In this document: one piece after another, positions 25,719-33,887 of the stretch | Layout of the letters: each line of letters starts with the position of its first letter | Numbering within the stretch: position 1 is the first letter of the stretch | Origin: Planomicrobium sp. CPCC 101110 | GTDB lineage: Bacteria > Bacillota > Bacilli > Bacillales_A > Planococcaceae | Length of the DNA stretch: 64,000 nt | Direction of reading: 5' to 3' | NCBI RefSeq assembly: GCF_007859395.1 | Contig: NZ_VOHD01000009.1 | Coordinates: 248,001 to 312,000 of the forward strand | Notes under the pieces: model-generated | What the model was told of the DNA's origin: nothing | Databases searched by the model: none | What the model saw: the letters and a program-made list of their open reading frames with translations, nothing else | Program-made: the position numbers and the translations under genes

Positions 25719-26446
25719 ACCGCCCCTCCTTTCACAAAACGTCTGACTTTTTCCGTAGCAGGCGATTTCAAAAGATCGCTTTCGCCGGTTTCAATCACTT
25801 CGCCTTCCATCATTACCCATGTGAAATCACCGATATCCAAAGCTTGCTGCAAATTGTGGGTAATCCAAATCATAGTGGTCCGGTATTTGCGGTTGATGGC
25901 TACAATAAGTTCTTCTATTTCCTTCAATGAGGTCCGATCCAATGACGAAGTGATTTCGTCGAGCAATAATATAGCTGGCTGGTTTACGAGTGTCCGCGCG
26001 ATGGAAACTTTCTGCCGCTGGCCGCCTGACAGGTCACTGACATTCCGGTGGAGAAACTCTTCTTCTAGTCCAACATCATGCAATAACTGCAGCGCCGCAT
26101 CTTCGGAAAGCTTTTTGTTTTGCAGTTCCATCGGCAAGGCTAAATTGCCATAAACGGTACCGCTGACCATCGGGGCGCTTTGGAGTGCAATCCCGACCAA
26201 GCGGCGCAATTCTGTCGGTTCATAGCTTTCGATCAGCTGTCCTTTTACATACAATTCACCCAGAGCGGGCGACAACAACCCGTTGCATAATTTCAACAAG
26301 GTGGTTTTTCCGGCGCCGGATGGCCCGACCAATGTCGTTATTTTTCCCTCCGGGAACGAACCTGTAACACTTTTTAATATTTTATTGCCGTCAATGGCAT
26401 AGCTTACATGATTGAAATGCACAGCCGGTTTGTAATCGATAGACAT
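25715..26446 (-). CDS. fetA: ABC iron exporter ATPase FetA-like (YbbL)
   Basis: Nucleotide-binding subunit of the FetAB-type exporter, about 243 aa. Walker A LVGPSGAGKTTLLKLCNG, Q-loop GIALQSAPMVSG, signature LSGGQRQKVSIAR, Walker B ILLLDEITSSLD and H-loop ITHN are all intact. The start is the ATG at 26446 (MSIDYKPAVHF) with GAAGGAAG upstream. A GTG 12 codons earlier has no site and falls near the ferritin terminator. Gene order ferritin-fetA-fetB on one strand links iron storage and iron export. Confidence 0.88.
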   Translation of the reverse strand: MSIDYKPAVHFNHVSYAIDGNKILKSVTGSFPEGKITTLVGPSGAGKTTLLKLCNGLLSPALGELYVKGQLIESYEPTELRRLVGIALQSAPMVSGTVYGNLALPMELQNKKLSEDAALQLLHDVGLEEEFLHRNVSDLSGGQRQKVSIARTLVNQPAILLLDEITSSLDRTSLKEIEELIVAINRKYRTTMIWITHNLQQALDIGDFTWVMMEGEVIETGESDLLKSPATEKVRRFVKGGAV

Positions 26447-26469
26447 GTCGCCACTTCCTTCTATAACAA

Positions 26470-26506
26470 CAAAACGGCACACCAGTAAGCGTGTACCGCT
26501 TTTTTA
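26470..26506 (-). terminator. Terminator between ferritin gene and fetA
   Basis: On the minus strand CGGTACAC pairs with GTGTGCCG, followed by TTTTGTTGTT. It starts right after the ferritin stop, so fetAB may depend on read-through or its own promoter. Confidence 0.65.
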
Positions 26507-26509
26507 TAA

Positions 26510-27010
26510 TTATCCTTCTTCCATTTTCCGCGCAGCAAATTCATCATTCATCTTCAAGAAATATTCGCCGCCTTCAGTGATGTTTTTCATGCGCGCAATG
26601 ATGTCGCGGAACATCTTTTCTTCTTCCATTTGCTCTTCGATAAACCAATCCAGAAAAGATGCGGTGGCATGTTCCTGCAAGTCAGCTGCCAATGTAACTA
26701 GCGCATAAATATGACTGGTCACATCTTTTTCTTGGGCCAGGGAGCTTTCAAGCACGTCCATGGTATCTGCATAATGGTTCTTCGGTTCTGCCAATGCTTG
26801 CAATACCGGTTTTTCATCCATCGTGACCAGGAAATGATAAAATTTCATTGCATGAAAATGCTCTTCTTGCGCTTGCACTAAATAGAAATTGGCGAAGCCA
26901 TGGTACCCTTTTTTCGAAAAATGGGCTGCCATTGCAGTATACGAATGCGCTGCTTGTAATTCGTTATTAAACTGGTCATTCAAAGCCAAGGTCAACTTTG
27001 CCGGTAACAT
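26510..27010 (-). CDS. ftnA: Ferritin (non-haem, FtnA type)
   Basis: Iron-storage ferritin subunit of 166 aa forming the 24-mer cage. Ferroxidase-centre ligands are visible: Glu17 (NNELQAAHSY), Glu50 and His53 (QAQEEHFHAMKF), Glu94 (LAQEKDVTSHIY) and the later Gln in FIEEQMEEEKMF. AGGAGG precedes the ATG. A perfect palindromic PerR-type box lies between promoter and start codon, predicting release under peroxide or low iron. It is followed by the FetAB exporter genes. Confidence 0.95.
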   Translation of the reverse strand: MLPAKLTLALNDQFNNELQAAHSYTAMAAHFSKKGYHGFANFYLVQAQEEHFHAMKFYHFLVTMDEKPVLQALAEPKNHYADTMDVLESSLAQEKDVTSHIYALVTLAADLQEHATASFLDWFIEEQMEEEKMFRDIIARMKNITEGGEYFLKMNDEFAARKMEEG

Positions 27011-27032
27011 GCGTATTCCTCCTCTTTCTTAT

Positions 27033-27047
27033 TTAGAATCATTCTAA
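27033..27047. promoter_or_regulatory. PerR-type box over the ferritin transcription start
   Basis: TTAGAATCATTCTAA is a perfect 7-1-7 palindrome and matches the PerR box TTATAATNATTATAA at 13 of 15 positions. It lies 7 nt downstream of the -10 hexamer, where a bound repressor would block initiation. Confidence 0.75.
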
Positions 27048-27054
27048 TGTAGCC

Positions 27055-27083
27055 AATATAGCACACTAAGCTTTCAATTGCAA
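27055..27083 (-). promoter_or_regulatory. Ferritin gene promoter
   Basis: On the minus strand TTGCAA (27078-27083), 17-nt spacer, TATATT (27055-27060). Good SigA geometry, with the PerR box directly downstream. Confidence 0.7.
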
Positions 27084-27250
27084 AATTAGTACGCAGCATA
27101 GAAAGCGCCGTTTTATGAGTTGTTCCCTTTTAAATCTGTTGGATTCAAAAAAAATAAAACCCATAAGAAAGAATAATTGATTACTTTTAGTAAGTAGTTG
27201 TAGTATGATAACTATACAAAATAGAATATTCATTTTAGGGGGAAATCCGA

Positions 27251-28012
27251 ATGGAAACCATGAAACTAGAACCAAAGGTTTTTGAAGTGTTGAAAGATAA
27301 AATCCAAATGATTCCATCCGACGAAGGCGCCATTTACCTGGTCGGGCCAATCCGCCTGCCAGTCAATCTATATGATGAAACGGTTATCTTCAACTGGTAT
27401 TGCTGGCTTAATTACGATGAAGTGACCGAAGACTACGGGCGCATCATCGAAAAGCTTTCTTCATCCAATTTGGCTGAATATCAGCAATCCAGCGTGCTTG
27501 TTTATGGGGACTTCGAACAAGCGGATGATGCTTTGATCCGTATGCACTCGATTTGCCATACGGGCGATATTTTCGGCAGCAAGCGCTGTGACTGCGGCTT
27601 TCAGCTGAAACAATCGATGAAGCAAATTGTGGAGTCAGGCACAGGCGCCCTCTTCTATTTGGCAAATCATGAAGGGCGCGGCATTGGCCTTTTCAGCAAA
27701 GCCATGGCCTATGTTCTCCAGGAAAACGGCTATGATACGGTGGAAGCGAATGAAAGCCTGGGCTTTGTCGATGATTCGAGAAATTACGGGGATGCCATTG
27801 CCGTTTTGAAAAGCTTGCGTTCAAAACCTGTCACTCTTATCACCAACAATCCCAAAAAACTGGCTGCACTAGAAGAGGCTGGTTTGCCGCTTAGCGGAAG
27901 AACTTCCCTATGGGGCGATGAATCCGAATTCAATACAAATTACCTGCAGACTAAGATCAGCCGCTCAGGCCATATAAAGAACGAGGAGGCTTCCGTCCAT
28001 GTCGCACCATGA
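27251..28012 (+). CDS. ribA: GTP cyclohydrolase II-like enzyme
   Basis: Converts GTP to 2,5-diamino-6-ribosylamino-4-pyrimidinone 5'-phosphate plus formate, if functional. It is a stand-alone form of 253 aa without the DHBP synthase domain of Bacillus RibBA. Zinc ligands Cys102, Cys113 and Cys115 are in ICHTGDIFGSKRCDCG; the GTP-binding NHEGRGIGL and the Asp-x-Arg of FVDDSRNYG (Arg177) are present. The stretch before the zinc site differs from housekeeping RibA: a 90-residue divergent N-terminus, and RMHSIC where RVHSEC is usual. AGGGGG precedes the ATG. Its end overlaps ribD by 14 nt. Confidence 0.85.
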   Translation: METMKLEPKVFEVLKDKIQMIPSDEGAIYLVGPIRLPVNLYDETVIFNWYCWLNYDEVTEDYGRIIEKLSSSNLAEYQQSSVLVYGDFEQADDALIRMHSICHTGDIFGSKRCDCGFQLKQSMKQIVESGTGALFYLANHEGRGIGLFSKAMAYVLQENGYDTVEANESLGFVDDSRNYGDAIAVLKSLRSKPVTLITNNPKKLAALEEAGLPLSGRTSLWGDESEFNTNYLQTKISRSGHIKNEEASVHVAP

Positions 28013-29102
28013 ATTTTACATGGATCTGGCTTTAACGAATGCCCAGACAATGAAAGGCCAAACCGATCCGAACCCGCTTGTCGGCTCTGTCATTGTCAAC
28101 GATCAGCGGATTGTCGGAATTGGCGCCCATTTGAAAGCAGGGGAGCCGCACGCTGAAATCCATGCAATTCGTATGGCCGGGGACTTGGCGCATGGCGGAA
28201 CAATTTACGTTACACTTGAACCTTGCTCCCACTATGGACGGACAGGGCCATGCGCCCAAGCCATTATAGACGCCGGCATCCGCAAAGTCATCATCGCCAC
28301 TTTGGATCCCAATCCGCTTGTTTCCGGAAACGGCGTTAAGATGCTCGAAAATGCTGGAATTGAAGTAATTGCAGGAATCCGCGAAGAAGAGTCGAGAAAA
28401 ATGAATGAAGTATTCAACAAGTTCATCGTTGAAAAGCGGCCTTTCGTGACCTTGAAGGCTGCTTCTACGCTCGACGGTAAAATCGCTACTCGCACCCTTG
28501 ACAGCAAATGGATCACTTCACCGGATGCCCGCCAGGATGTACACCAGCTGAGAAGCGAAAACATGGCCATTCTGGTAGGTGTCGGAACTGTCATTGAAGA
28601 CGACCCGGAATTGACCGCCCGCATTCCAAATGGCCGCAATCCGCTTCGTATTGTACTGGATTCGGCTTTGCGCATACCAATGGAAGCGAAGGTGTTGAAT
28701 GACGGATTAGCAGAGACTTGGATTTTCACGAGCCGGAAATACAACCGGCAAAAGCGGCAACAGCTTGAAGCCCGGGGGATTTCCATTTTTGAAACAAGCG
28801 GAGAAATTCGGGTGGACGTGCAGGACATGCTCCGCATGCTCGGAGAAAAATCCATCTCCTCCCTTTTCATTGAAGGCGGCGGCACCATCAATTCGGCATT
28901 TCTTGAGCAAGGCTTGATCGATAAGGTTGTGCTGTACTTTGCTCCAAAGCTGATCGGCGGAAAAGATGCGCCTACCTTCCTCGAAGGAACCGGGTTCGGC
29001 TTGATGAAAGACGCAGTGGAATTAGCAGGCGGAGAATTCACAAAAGTCGGGAAGGATTTCCGGTTTACGGGCTATCCTGAAAAACGGGGAGAAGACAAAT
29101 GA
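27999..29102 (+). CDS. ribD: Riboflavin-type deaminase-reductase RibD
   Basis: Bifunctional enzyme giving 5-amino-6-ribitylamino-uracil 5'-phosphate from the RibA product. Residues about 1-145 are the zinc cytidine-deaminase domain with GEPHAEIHAI and EPCSHYGRTGPCAQAI. Residues about 146-360 are the DHFR-like reductase (FVTLKAASTLDGKIAT; LFIEGGGTINSAFLEQGLID). Length 367 aa is normal. The ATG follows GAGGAGG by 10 nt and lies inside the end of ribA, and the stop overlaps the next gene as ATGA. No ribE, ribB or ribH is nearby and no FMN riboswitch is seen upstream. Confidence 0.92.
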   Translation: MSHHEFYMDLALTNAQTMKGQTDPNPLVGSVIVNDQRIVGIGAHLKAGEPHAEIHAIRMAGDLAHGGTIYVTLEPCSHYGRTGPCAQAIIDAGIRKVIIATLDPNPLVSGNGVKMLENAGIEVIAGIREEESRKMNEVFNKFIVEKRPFVTLKAASTLDGKIATRTLDSKWITSPDARQDVHQLRSENMAILVGVGTVIEDDPELTARIPNGRNPLRIVLDSALRIPMEAKVLNDGLAETWIFTSRKYNRQKRQQLEARGISIFETSGEIRVDVQDMLRMLGEKSISSLFIEGGGTINSAFLEQGLIDKVVLYFAPKLIGGKDAPTFLEGTGFGLMKDAVELAGGEFTKVGKDFRFTGYPEKRGEDK

Positions 29103-29662
29103 AATTCGGCTTTGATATAGACGATACATTGATCGGATTGCGTGAATACGCATTCAACCTATACCAAAAAAAGCTTGGGCAATCGGTGCCAATGGATGTG
29201 TTCCATGCCCTGGATCGTGTGGAAATACACGAAGCGTTCGGGCTGACAGACCAAGAAGGCGCAGAGATGTGGAAACAATCGCTGGAAGAAATTTATTACA
29301 CCGAATGTCCCCCTTATCCTGGGGCCATCGATTTTTTGCAGCAGCTTGAAAAAGAAGGGCATGAAATTTACTATATAACTGCACGAAGCGCCAAGCATGG
29401 CGAAAACACGAAGAAATGGATGAAGCGGCAAGGTTTCCCGGTACGCGATGACCGTTTTTTCTGCGGCATGAAAGATGCCGAGAAAGCAGAAATCATCAAG
29501 AAACTGCAATTGGACTATTATGTGGATGATAAACCCGCAGTTATCGATACGTTGGCTGGCGGCCCGGTCAATGTGCTGGTGAAAGACCAATCGTATAACC
29601 GCCATATGGACTTGCCCCGCATCAAACACTGGGCCGATTTGAAAAATTTGATCAATAATTAA
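29099..29662 (+). CDS. HAD-family phosphatase (NT5C/YqfW-like nucleotidase)
   Basis: 187-aa HAD hydrolase with catalytic motif I FDIDDTL (Asp6, Asp8), motif II in YYITARSAKHGENTKKWM, Lys in AEIIKKLQLD and motif III YYVDDKPAVIDTLA. It resembles 5'(3')-deoxyribonucleotidase type C proteins such as YqfW. It is translationally coupled to ribD. Riboflavin synthesis needs a HAD phosphatase to remove the phosphate from the RibD product, so this enzyme is a natural candidate for that step; that role is inferred from the operon only. The alternative is a house-cleaning nucleotidase. Confidence 0.82.
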   Translation: MKFGFDIDDTLIGLREYAFNLYQKKLGQSVPMDVFHALDRVEIHEAFGLTDQEGAEMWKQSLEEIYYTECPPYPGAIDFLQQLEKEGHEIYYITARSAKHGENTKKWMKRQGFPVRDDRFFCGMKDAEKAEIIKKLQLDYYVDDKPAVIDTLAGGPVNVLVKDQSYNRHMDLPRIKHWADLKNLINN

Positions 29663-29750
29663 CTTGGAGAGGCTTTTTCACTTTCAAAAAAGGGCCGATT
29701 GAAACTGCTGTTGAAGAGTCCATGTTTTTCCAGGGCCGACAATCAATAGA

Positions 29751-29785
29751 AAAAAGCGGCTCCTTTGTCCGGAGCCGCTTTTTAT
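29751..29785. terminator. Bidirectional terminator of the ribA-ribD-HAD operon
   Basis: AAAAAGCGGCTCC-tttgtcc-GGAGCCGCTTTTT about 90 nt beyond the HAD stop and at the stop of the convergent NTF2-like gene. Confidence 0.9.
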
Positions 29786-30153
29786 TATTCCAGCTTGTGG
29801 TTTTCATTCAAACCGCTCGTGCTGAAAGCATCGTCGATATTATCAAACCGCTCTAGCCTTGTCACTTTGCCATCTCTGATTTCCATGAACGTATAAACGA
29901 TAACATGCCCATCCTGGTTTTCCCAAACCGCTTCTTGTTCATACACAACGCGTTGGCCGGCAGCATAGCGGGTGATTGTGTGCAGGTTCACGCCTGTATT
30001 TTCCATCCATTGGACAAGCAAATCATGGCCAAACCCCGCTCCTCTCGGACCTATCAGTTCGATGTTGGGATCAGATACCTCAAGAACGCCTTCTACATCT
30101 TGCGCATTCACTTTTTCAACCCATACATCTGCCGTTTCAATCACGTTGCTCAT
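29785..30153 (-). CDS. SnoaL/NTF2-like protein
   Basis: 122-aa cone-fold protein of the NTF2/SnoaL superfamily, with the typical layout: N-terminal helix (ADVWVEKVNAQDVEGVLEVS), DPNIELIGPRGAGFGHDLLV, then strands ending VYTFMEIRDGKVTRLERFDN. Members are isomerases, hydrolases or ligand-binding proteins; function is not assignable. The ATG at 30153 follows AAAGGAG by 8 nt. It is the second gene of a two-gene unit with the following unknown protein. Confidence 0.8.
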   Translation of the reverse strand: MSNVIETADVWVEKVNAQDVEGVLEVSDPNIELIGPRGAGFGHDLLVQWMENTGVNLHTITRYAAGQRVVYEQEAVWENQDGHVIVYTFMEIRDGKVTRLERFDNIDDAFSTSGLNENHKLE

Positions 30154-30176
30154 GAAAAGCTCTCCTTTCGTCTCTA

Positions 30177-30476
30177 TCAATAATCAGCGTTTTTCAACCT
30201 TTTGAAAGCGGTGACGAAATGCCCGGGATCTGTATACACTTTATAGGCAAGGACACCGCGATGGGTATGCAAATACAGCAGATTCGCTTCATCGGAAAAA
30301 GAACGGTAAGACATGTCCCACACGTTGGCCAAATGGAAATGCGACGCTGAAGCGGTCACTGTGTCCTCATATAAATGGAGAGCGTGTTCGGTATGGACGA
30401 TTTTCATTTCACCGGCTTCAATTGAGCGTTCTGTATCAATGTACGTAATTGATGCCAATAAATTTGAATTGTCCAT
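30177..30476 (-). CDS. Conserved-looking hypothetical protein
   Basis: 99-residue protein, no signal peptide or TM span, rich in His and aromatic residues (HTEHALHLYEDTVTASASHF; YLHTHRGVLAYKVYTDPGHF). The alternating pattern suggests a small beta-sheet domain ending in a helix (FVTAFKRLK), a layout seen in PH-like folds, but no family is claimed. AAGGAGG lies 7 nt before the ATG at 30476. It ends 23 nt before the NTF2-like gene, so both are likely co-transcribed. Confidence 0.65.
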   Translation of the reverse strand: MDNSNLLASITYIDTERSIEAGEMKIVHTEHALHLYEDTVTASASHFHLANVWDMSYRSFSDEANLLYLHTHRGVLAYKVYTDPGHFVTAFKRLKNADY

Positions 30477-30560
30477 TTCACTGCCTCCTTGCATTCTGTT
30501 TTCTGCAGTTTACCTCAAGGCACAAGGCGATAACAAGCGAAACGCGAATTCCTTGCCGCG

Positions 30561-31472
30561 TCATTTCTCGGGATCAAAGTATTCGTTTGATAAATCGCCG
30601 TTGACGCCAATCGCTGCGGCGCTTCCTTCCCCTGCCGCAATAACAAGCTGCGAAGGGACGATAAGCGAAGCGTCTCCTGCAGCATAGACATTCCAGACAT
30701 TCGTCCGGCCATATTCATCTGTTTTGATGCCCCCATAACTATTTTGTTCACAGCCAAGTTCATCAGCGAAAGAAGTGGAATGGCTCCAAAGCGGAGTCGT
30801 GAAGCCGCCGACTCGATCGATCAATGTACCATCTTCAAGCCTGACGCTGCGCAATTGCCCGTTTTCCCCTTCCAAGCCGCTAAGAATATCTTCGTAAACT
30901 TTGATGCCCTTCTTAAGAAGACTCTCTTTTTCTTCTTCTTCGAGCCTTCCGATTCCATTAGTGAAGACCGCTAGATCACGGCTCCAGTTGTATACTTTCT
31001 TGGCGAGAGCGTAAACGTTCTTGTCTGCAATAACAGCAAGCGGCTGATCCTTCAGTTCCCATCCGTCGCAGTACGGGCAGCTATACAAACTCGTGCCGTA
31101 AAATTTCTCGATATCCGGAATGTTCGGGAGTTTTTCTTTCACTCCCGCCGCCAGGATTATTTTAGTGCTATGGAACGTCTCCCCTTCGGACGTTGTCAAT
31201 TGATAATGCGTTTCGCTTAAGCGTTCAATGCGCTCGATTCTCTTTTTCTTCAGTTCTACACAATCGTATTTCTTTATATCTTGCCGAGCCAAATGCTTAA
31301 GTTCCTCTGGTTGGATGCCGTCCCGCGTAATAAACCCATGTGATTCCCGTGTAACCAAGTTGCGGCCATTATCATCATCAAAAAGAACGGTTTTCCGTCT
31401 GGATCTTCCCAAAACCAAAGCTGCATTCAAGCCCGCAGGCCCGCCTCCAATAATTGCGCAATCGTATATCAT
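30561..31472 (-). CDS. Thioredoxin reductase-like FAD oxidoreductase
   Basis: Pyridine nucleotide-disulphide oxidoreductase class II, 303 aa. FAD motif CAIIGGGPAGLNAALVLGR at the N-terminus, redox motif SCPYCDGWE (CxxC) at about residue 133, a central NADP domain and C-terminal NVYAAGDAS. The NADP dinucleotide motif is weak (PLAVIADKNVYALA instead of GxGxxA). The partner could be a thioredoxin-like or alkyl hydroperoxide protein; none is adjacent. The ATG at 31472 is preferred, 9 nt after AAGG; an ATG at 31481 abuts it. Confidence 0.85.
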   Translation of the reverse strand: MIYDCAIIGGGPAGLNAALVLGRSRRKTVLFDDDNGRNLVTRESHGFITRDGIQPEELKHLARQDIKKYDCVELKKKRIERIERLSETHYQLTTSEGETFHSTKIILAAGVKEKLPNIPDIEKFYGTSLYSCPYCDGWELKDQPLAVIADKNVYALAKKVYNWSRDLAVFTNGIGRLEEEEKESLLKKGIKVYEDILSGLEGENGQLRSVRLEDGTLIDRVGGFTTPLWSHSTSFADELGCEQNSYGGIKTDEYGRTNVWNVYAAGDASLIVPSQLVIAAGEGSAAAIGVNGDLSNEYFDPEK

Positions 31473-31574
31473 AGCATCCATCCTTCGCGTAAATCGGTTA
31501 CCTCAAATCTTCCCGCTCTGCTAGCCCATTAAACAAGAACAGCAGCACTCTTCCCATCTTTTTTGAATAGCCCC

Positions 31575-31605
31575 CAAAAAAGCCGCCCCCTTTAGGGAGC
31601 GGCTT
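31575..31605 (-). terminator. hisC terminator
   Basis: On the minus strand AAGCCGCTCCC-taaa-GGGGGCGGCTT followed by TTTT, directly after the hisC stop. Confidence 0.85.
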
Positions 31606-31609
31606 CGTA

Positions 31610-32722
31610 TTATACTTGTTTTGCCAATAATCCGGTCAGCACTTCACCAAAAAATGCATTTTCTTCCGGCGTTCCCACCGATACACGGATGTGTTCCGGC
31701 AAGCCCCACGTTTTACCGTAACGGACAATAACACCCTTTGACATCAACTCTTTATAAATCTTCTCGCCTTCCGGCCCCACATGCGCGAGCACAAAATTGC
31801 CCATGCTCTTTGTATACGATAATCCAAGGCTGTCGAAGATTTTATACAGCTGTTCTCTTCCTGCTTTATTGACCGACTGCGATGCGCGGACATGTTCAGT
31901 GTCGCCGATAGCTGCAGTGGCGGCGATCTGGGCAAGACTGTTGACGTTGAACGGTTCCTTCACTTTCAAGATTGCTTGAATGATGAATTCCGGTGCGATT
32001 CCGTACCCGACGCGCACACCGGCAATCCCGTATATTTTGGAAAAGGTCTGAAGGGTCAGCACAGGATAACCCGCTTGGATAAATTCAATGCCGTTCGTAT
32101 AATCCTCATCTTCAGCGAAATGGCTATACGCAGCGTCAAAGACAATAAGCGCCGCTCCATTTACCGCTCTCACCAATTTTTCAATATCCGCTTTTGCTAT
32201 ATAAGTCCCTGTCGGATTGTTTGGTGTACAAATATAGATCAATTTCGTTTTTTCCGTTATCGCCGCGATCAACGCATCGACGTCGTATTGGAAATCTTCC
32301 GCAAATGGGACAGGAACAACAGCAGCCCCCATAATATGAGCTCCGAAATCATATTCACTAAACGACGGCGAAGGAACAATCACTTCGTCTCCCGGCTCAA
32401 GAAACGCTTCGGAAATCAAGGTGATCAATTCATCCGCTCCATTAGTCGGAATAATTTGCTGCGAGGCAACGTTGTATTCTTCGGCAATGGCCTGCTTCAA
32501 CTTAGAGGCATCTGCATCGGGATAGCGGTTCAATTCCGCCAAGCCGTTTCGGATCGCTTCGAGCGCTTTAGGAGAAGGCCCGAGTGGATTCTCGTTCGAA
32601 GCAAGCTTGATGACGCGTTCCAATCCCAATTCTTTCTGCACTTCCCAAATCGGCTTGCCCGGTGAATAAGGTTCGATTGCGCCTAGCGTTTTGCGCGGTT
32701 TGATGTTATTTGTCTGTCCCAT
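31610..32722 (-). CDS. hisC: Histidinol-phosphate aminotransferase
   Basis: PLP-dependent class I/II aminotransferase of histidine synthesis, converting imidazole acetol-phosphate to histidinol phosphate. In Bacillales it also serves Tyr and Phe transamination. 370 aa. The N-terminal KLASNENPLGPSPKALEAI is the HisC signature, with NNPTGTYI for PLP and TFSKIYGIAGVRVGYG with the Schiff-base Lys. TGGAGG precedes the ATG. It stands alone, not in a his or aro operon; the trp genes are 5 kb away. A T-box was looked for upstream and not found. Confidence 0.93.
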   Translation of the reverse strand: MGQTNNIKPRKTLGAIEPYSPGKPIWEVQKELGLERVIKLASNENPLGPSPKALEAIRNGLAELNRYPDADASKLKQAIAEEYNVASQQIIPTNGADELITLISEAFLEPGDEVIVPSPSFSEYDFGAHIMGAAVVPVPFAEDFQYDVDALIAAITEKTKLIYICTPNNPTGTYIAKADIEKLVRAVNGAALIVFDAAYSHFAEDEDYTNGIEFIQAGYPVLTLQTFSKIYGIAGVRVGYGIAPEFIIQAILKVKEPFNVNSLAQIAATAAIGDTEHVRASQSVNKAGREQLYKIFDSLGLSYTKSMGNFVLAHVGPEGEKIYKELMSKGVIVRYGKTWGLPEHIRVSVGTPEENAFFGEVLTGLLAKQV

Positions 32723-32897
32723 AATGATTCCTCCAGAAAACTTGATTTATTTGTTGATAAAAAAGTATGAATATTTGGTTTCATAGGTAATTATAACAGG
32801 CAAAAGTTCCAAATCAATGCAGCAAATCGACTTCTTTGGCATTTCCCTCATAAAACCCTCACCAACTGTCACAGTTTTCACTTTATACTCGCTTGCT

Positions 32898-33776
32898 TTA
32901 TGCCGTTCTTTTCCGCTGGCGATTGACCAAGTAGATACTTGTTACAATCAAGGCCAATCCGATAGCCAATGTATAAGTGACCGGCTCGTGCATAAAGGCC
33001 GTTCCTGTCAAAACTGCAATCAATGGCACCAGGAAAGTGAACGCTGCCACTTTGCTTGCTTCCCCCTTATTGATCAAGTGAAAATAAATAACGAATGCAA
33101 TCGGGATACCGAATGTTGACCCAAAGCCCAAACCGATAAGATATGAAAAGTTCCAAGTGATGTCCCCCCAACTTTCCAGCCAAGTCCCGATAGCCGTTAA
33201 AATAGCGCCTCCGATAACGAATTGCAGCGAAACCATCCACATCGAGTCGACGGTTCCGCTCATTTTTTTAACAAAAACAACTCCGAGAGCCCAACTGATT
33301 GCCGCAAGCAACGCGAGAATTATGCCTGTGATTGAAAGCGCACCGCCAAAGCTATCGGCGCTTATCACAACAATACCAAGAAAACCGGCAAACAAACCGG
33401 TTATTTTGAGGGCCGTCATTGATTCTCCCAGCCAAAGCCAGGCAAACACTCCAATCAATACCGGCTGAAAATAAATCAGTACCGAAAACAAGCCGCCAGG
33501 CAAGTAATCGAGCCCCATTGTTTGCAGTCCATAAAAAAGCACCGCATTCAATAACGCAGAAATACAATAAGCACGCCAATTTTCGCGCCACCGGATGCGC
33601 TTCCATGAAGGCAGCAGCACAAGCCCAAGCATAATGCCGCCCAGAAGCGACCGCATCCCCGCAAATAAAATGGGTGGCGTAAAATCGAGCGCCACTTTAT
33701 AAATAGACCAGCTGATTCCCCAAATCACAACTAAAAACAGCAGCAAGCCCATTGCACGTGTAAAAATTTTTTCCAT
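32898..33776 (-). CDS. EamA/DMT-family transporter
   Basis: Ten-TM drug/metabolite transporter of 292 aa with two EamA repeats. Visible are VIWGISWSIYKVALDFTPP in repeat 1 and ALLAAISWALGVVFVKKMSG in repeat 2, and the C-terminal LIAVLTGTAFMHEPVTY (the E-P motif typical of the family). AGGAGG precedes the ATG. Likely an exporter of an amino acid or metabolite; no neighbour suggests which. Confidence 0.88.
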   Translation of the reverse strand: MEKIFTRAMGLLLFLVVIWGISWSIYKVALDFTPPILFAGMRSLLGGIMLGLVLLPSWKRIRWRENWRAYCISALLNAVLFYGLQTMGLDYLPGGLFSVLIYFQPVLIGVFAWLWLGESMTALKITGLFAGFLGIVVISADSFGGALSITGIILALLAAISWALGVVFVKKMSGTVDSMWMVSLQFVIGGAILTAIGTWLESWGDITWNFSYLIGLGFGSTFGIPIAFVIYFHLINKGEASKVAAFTFLVPLIAVLTGTAFMHEPVTYTLAIGLALIVTSIYLVNRQRKRTA

Positions 33777-33887
33777 TTCAAAGCCTCCTGCATATAATAG
33801 GTTCTATTATACAGCCCCACTATATTATTTGTATCGCCTTTCCAAGTATGGTTAACTGAAACGAGACAAATGAAGAGGAGATTTTGC

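Noticed and set aside
27090-27250. FMN riboswitch upstream of ribA
   Set aside because: The 160-nt leader is AT-rich and contains none of the conserved FMN-aptamer segments.
28232-29041. 269-codon minus-strand frame opposite ribD
   Set aside because: Ser/Arg/Met-rich translation with no recognisable motif; ribD on the plus strand carries all conserved residues.
31892-32665. 257-codon plus-strand frame opposite hisC
   Set aside because: No ribosome binding site or family; hisC on the minus strand is clear.
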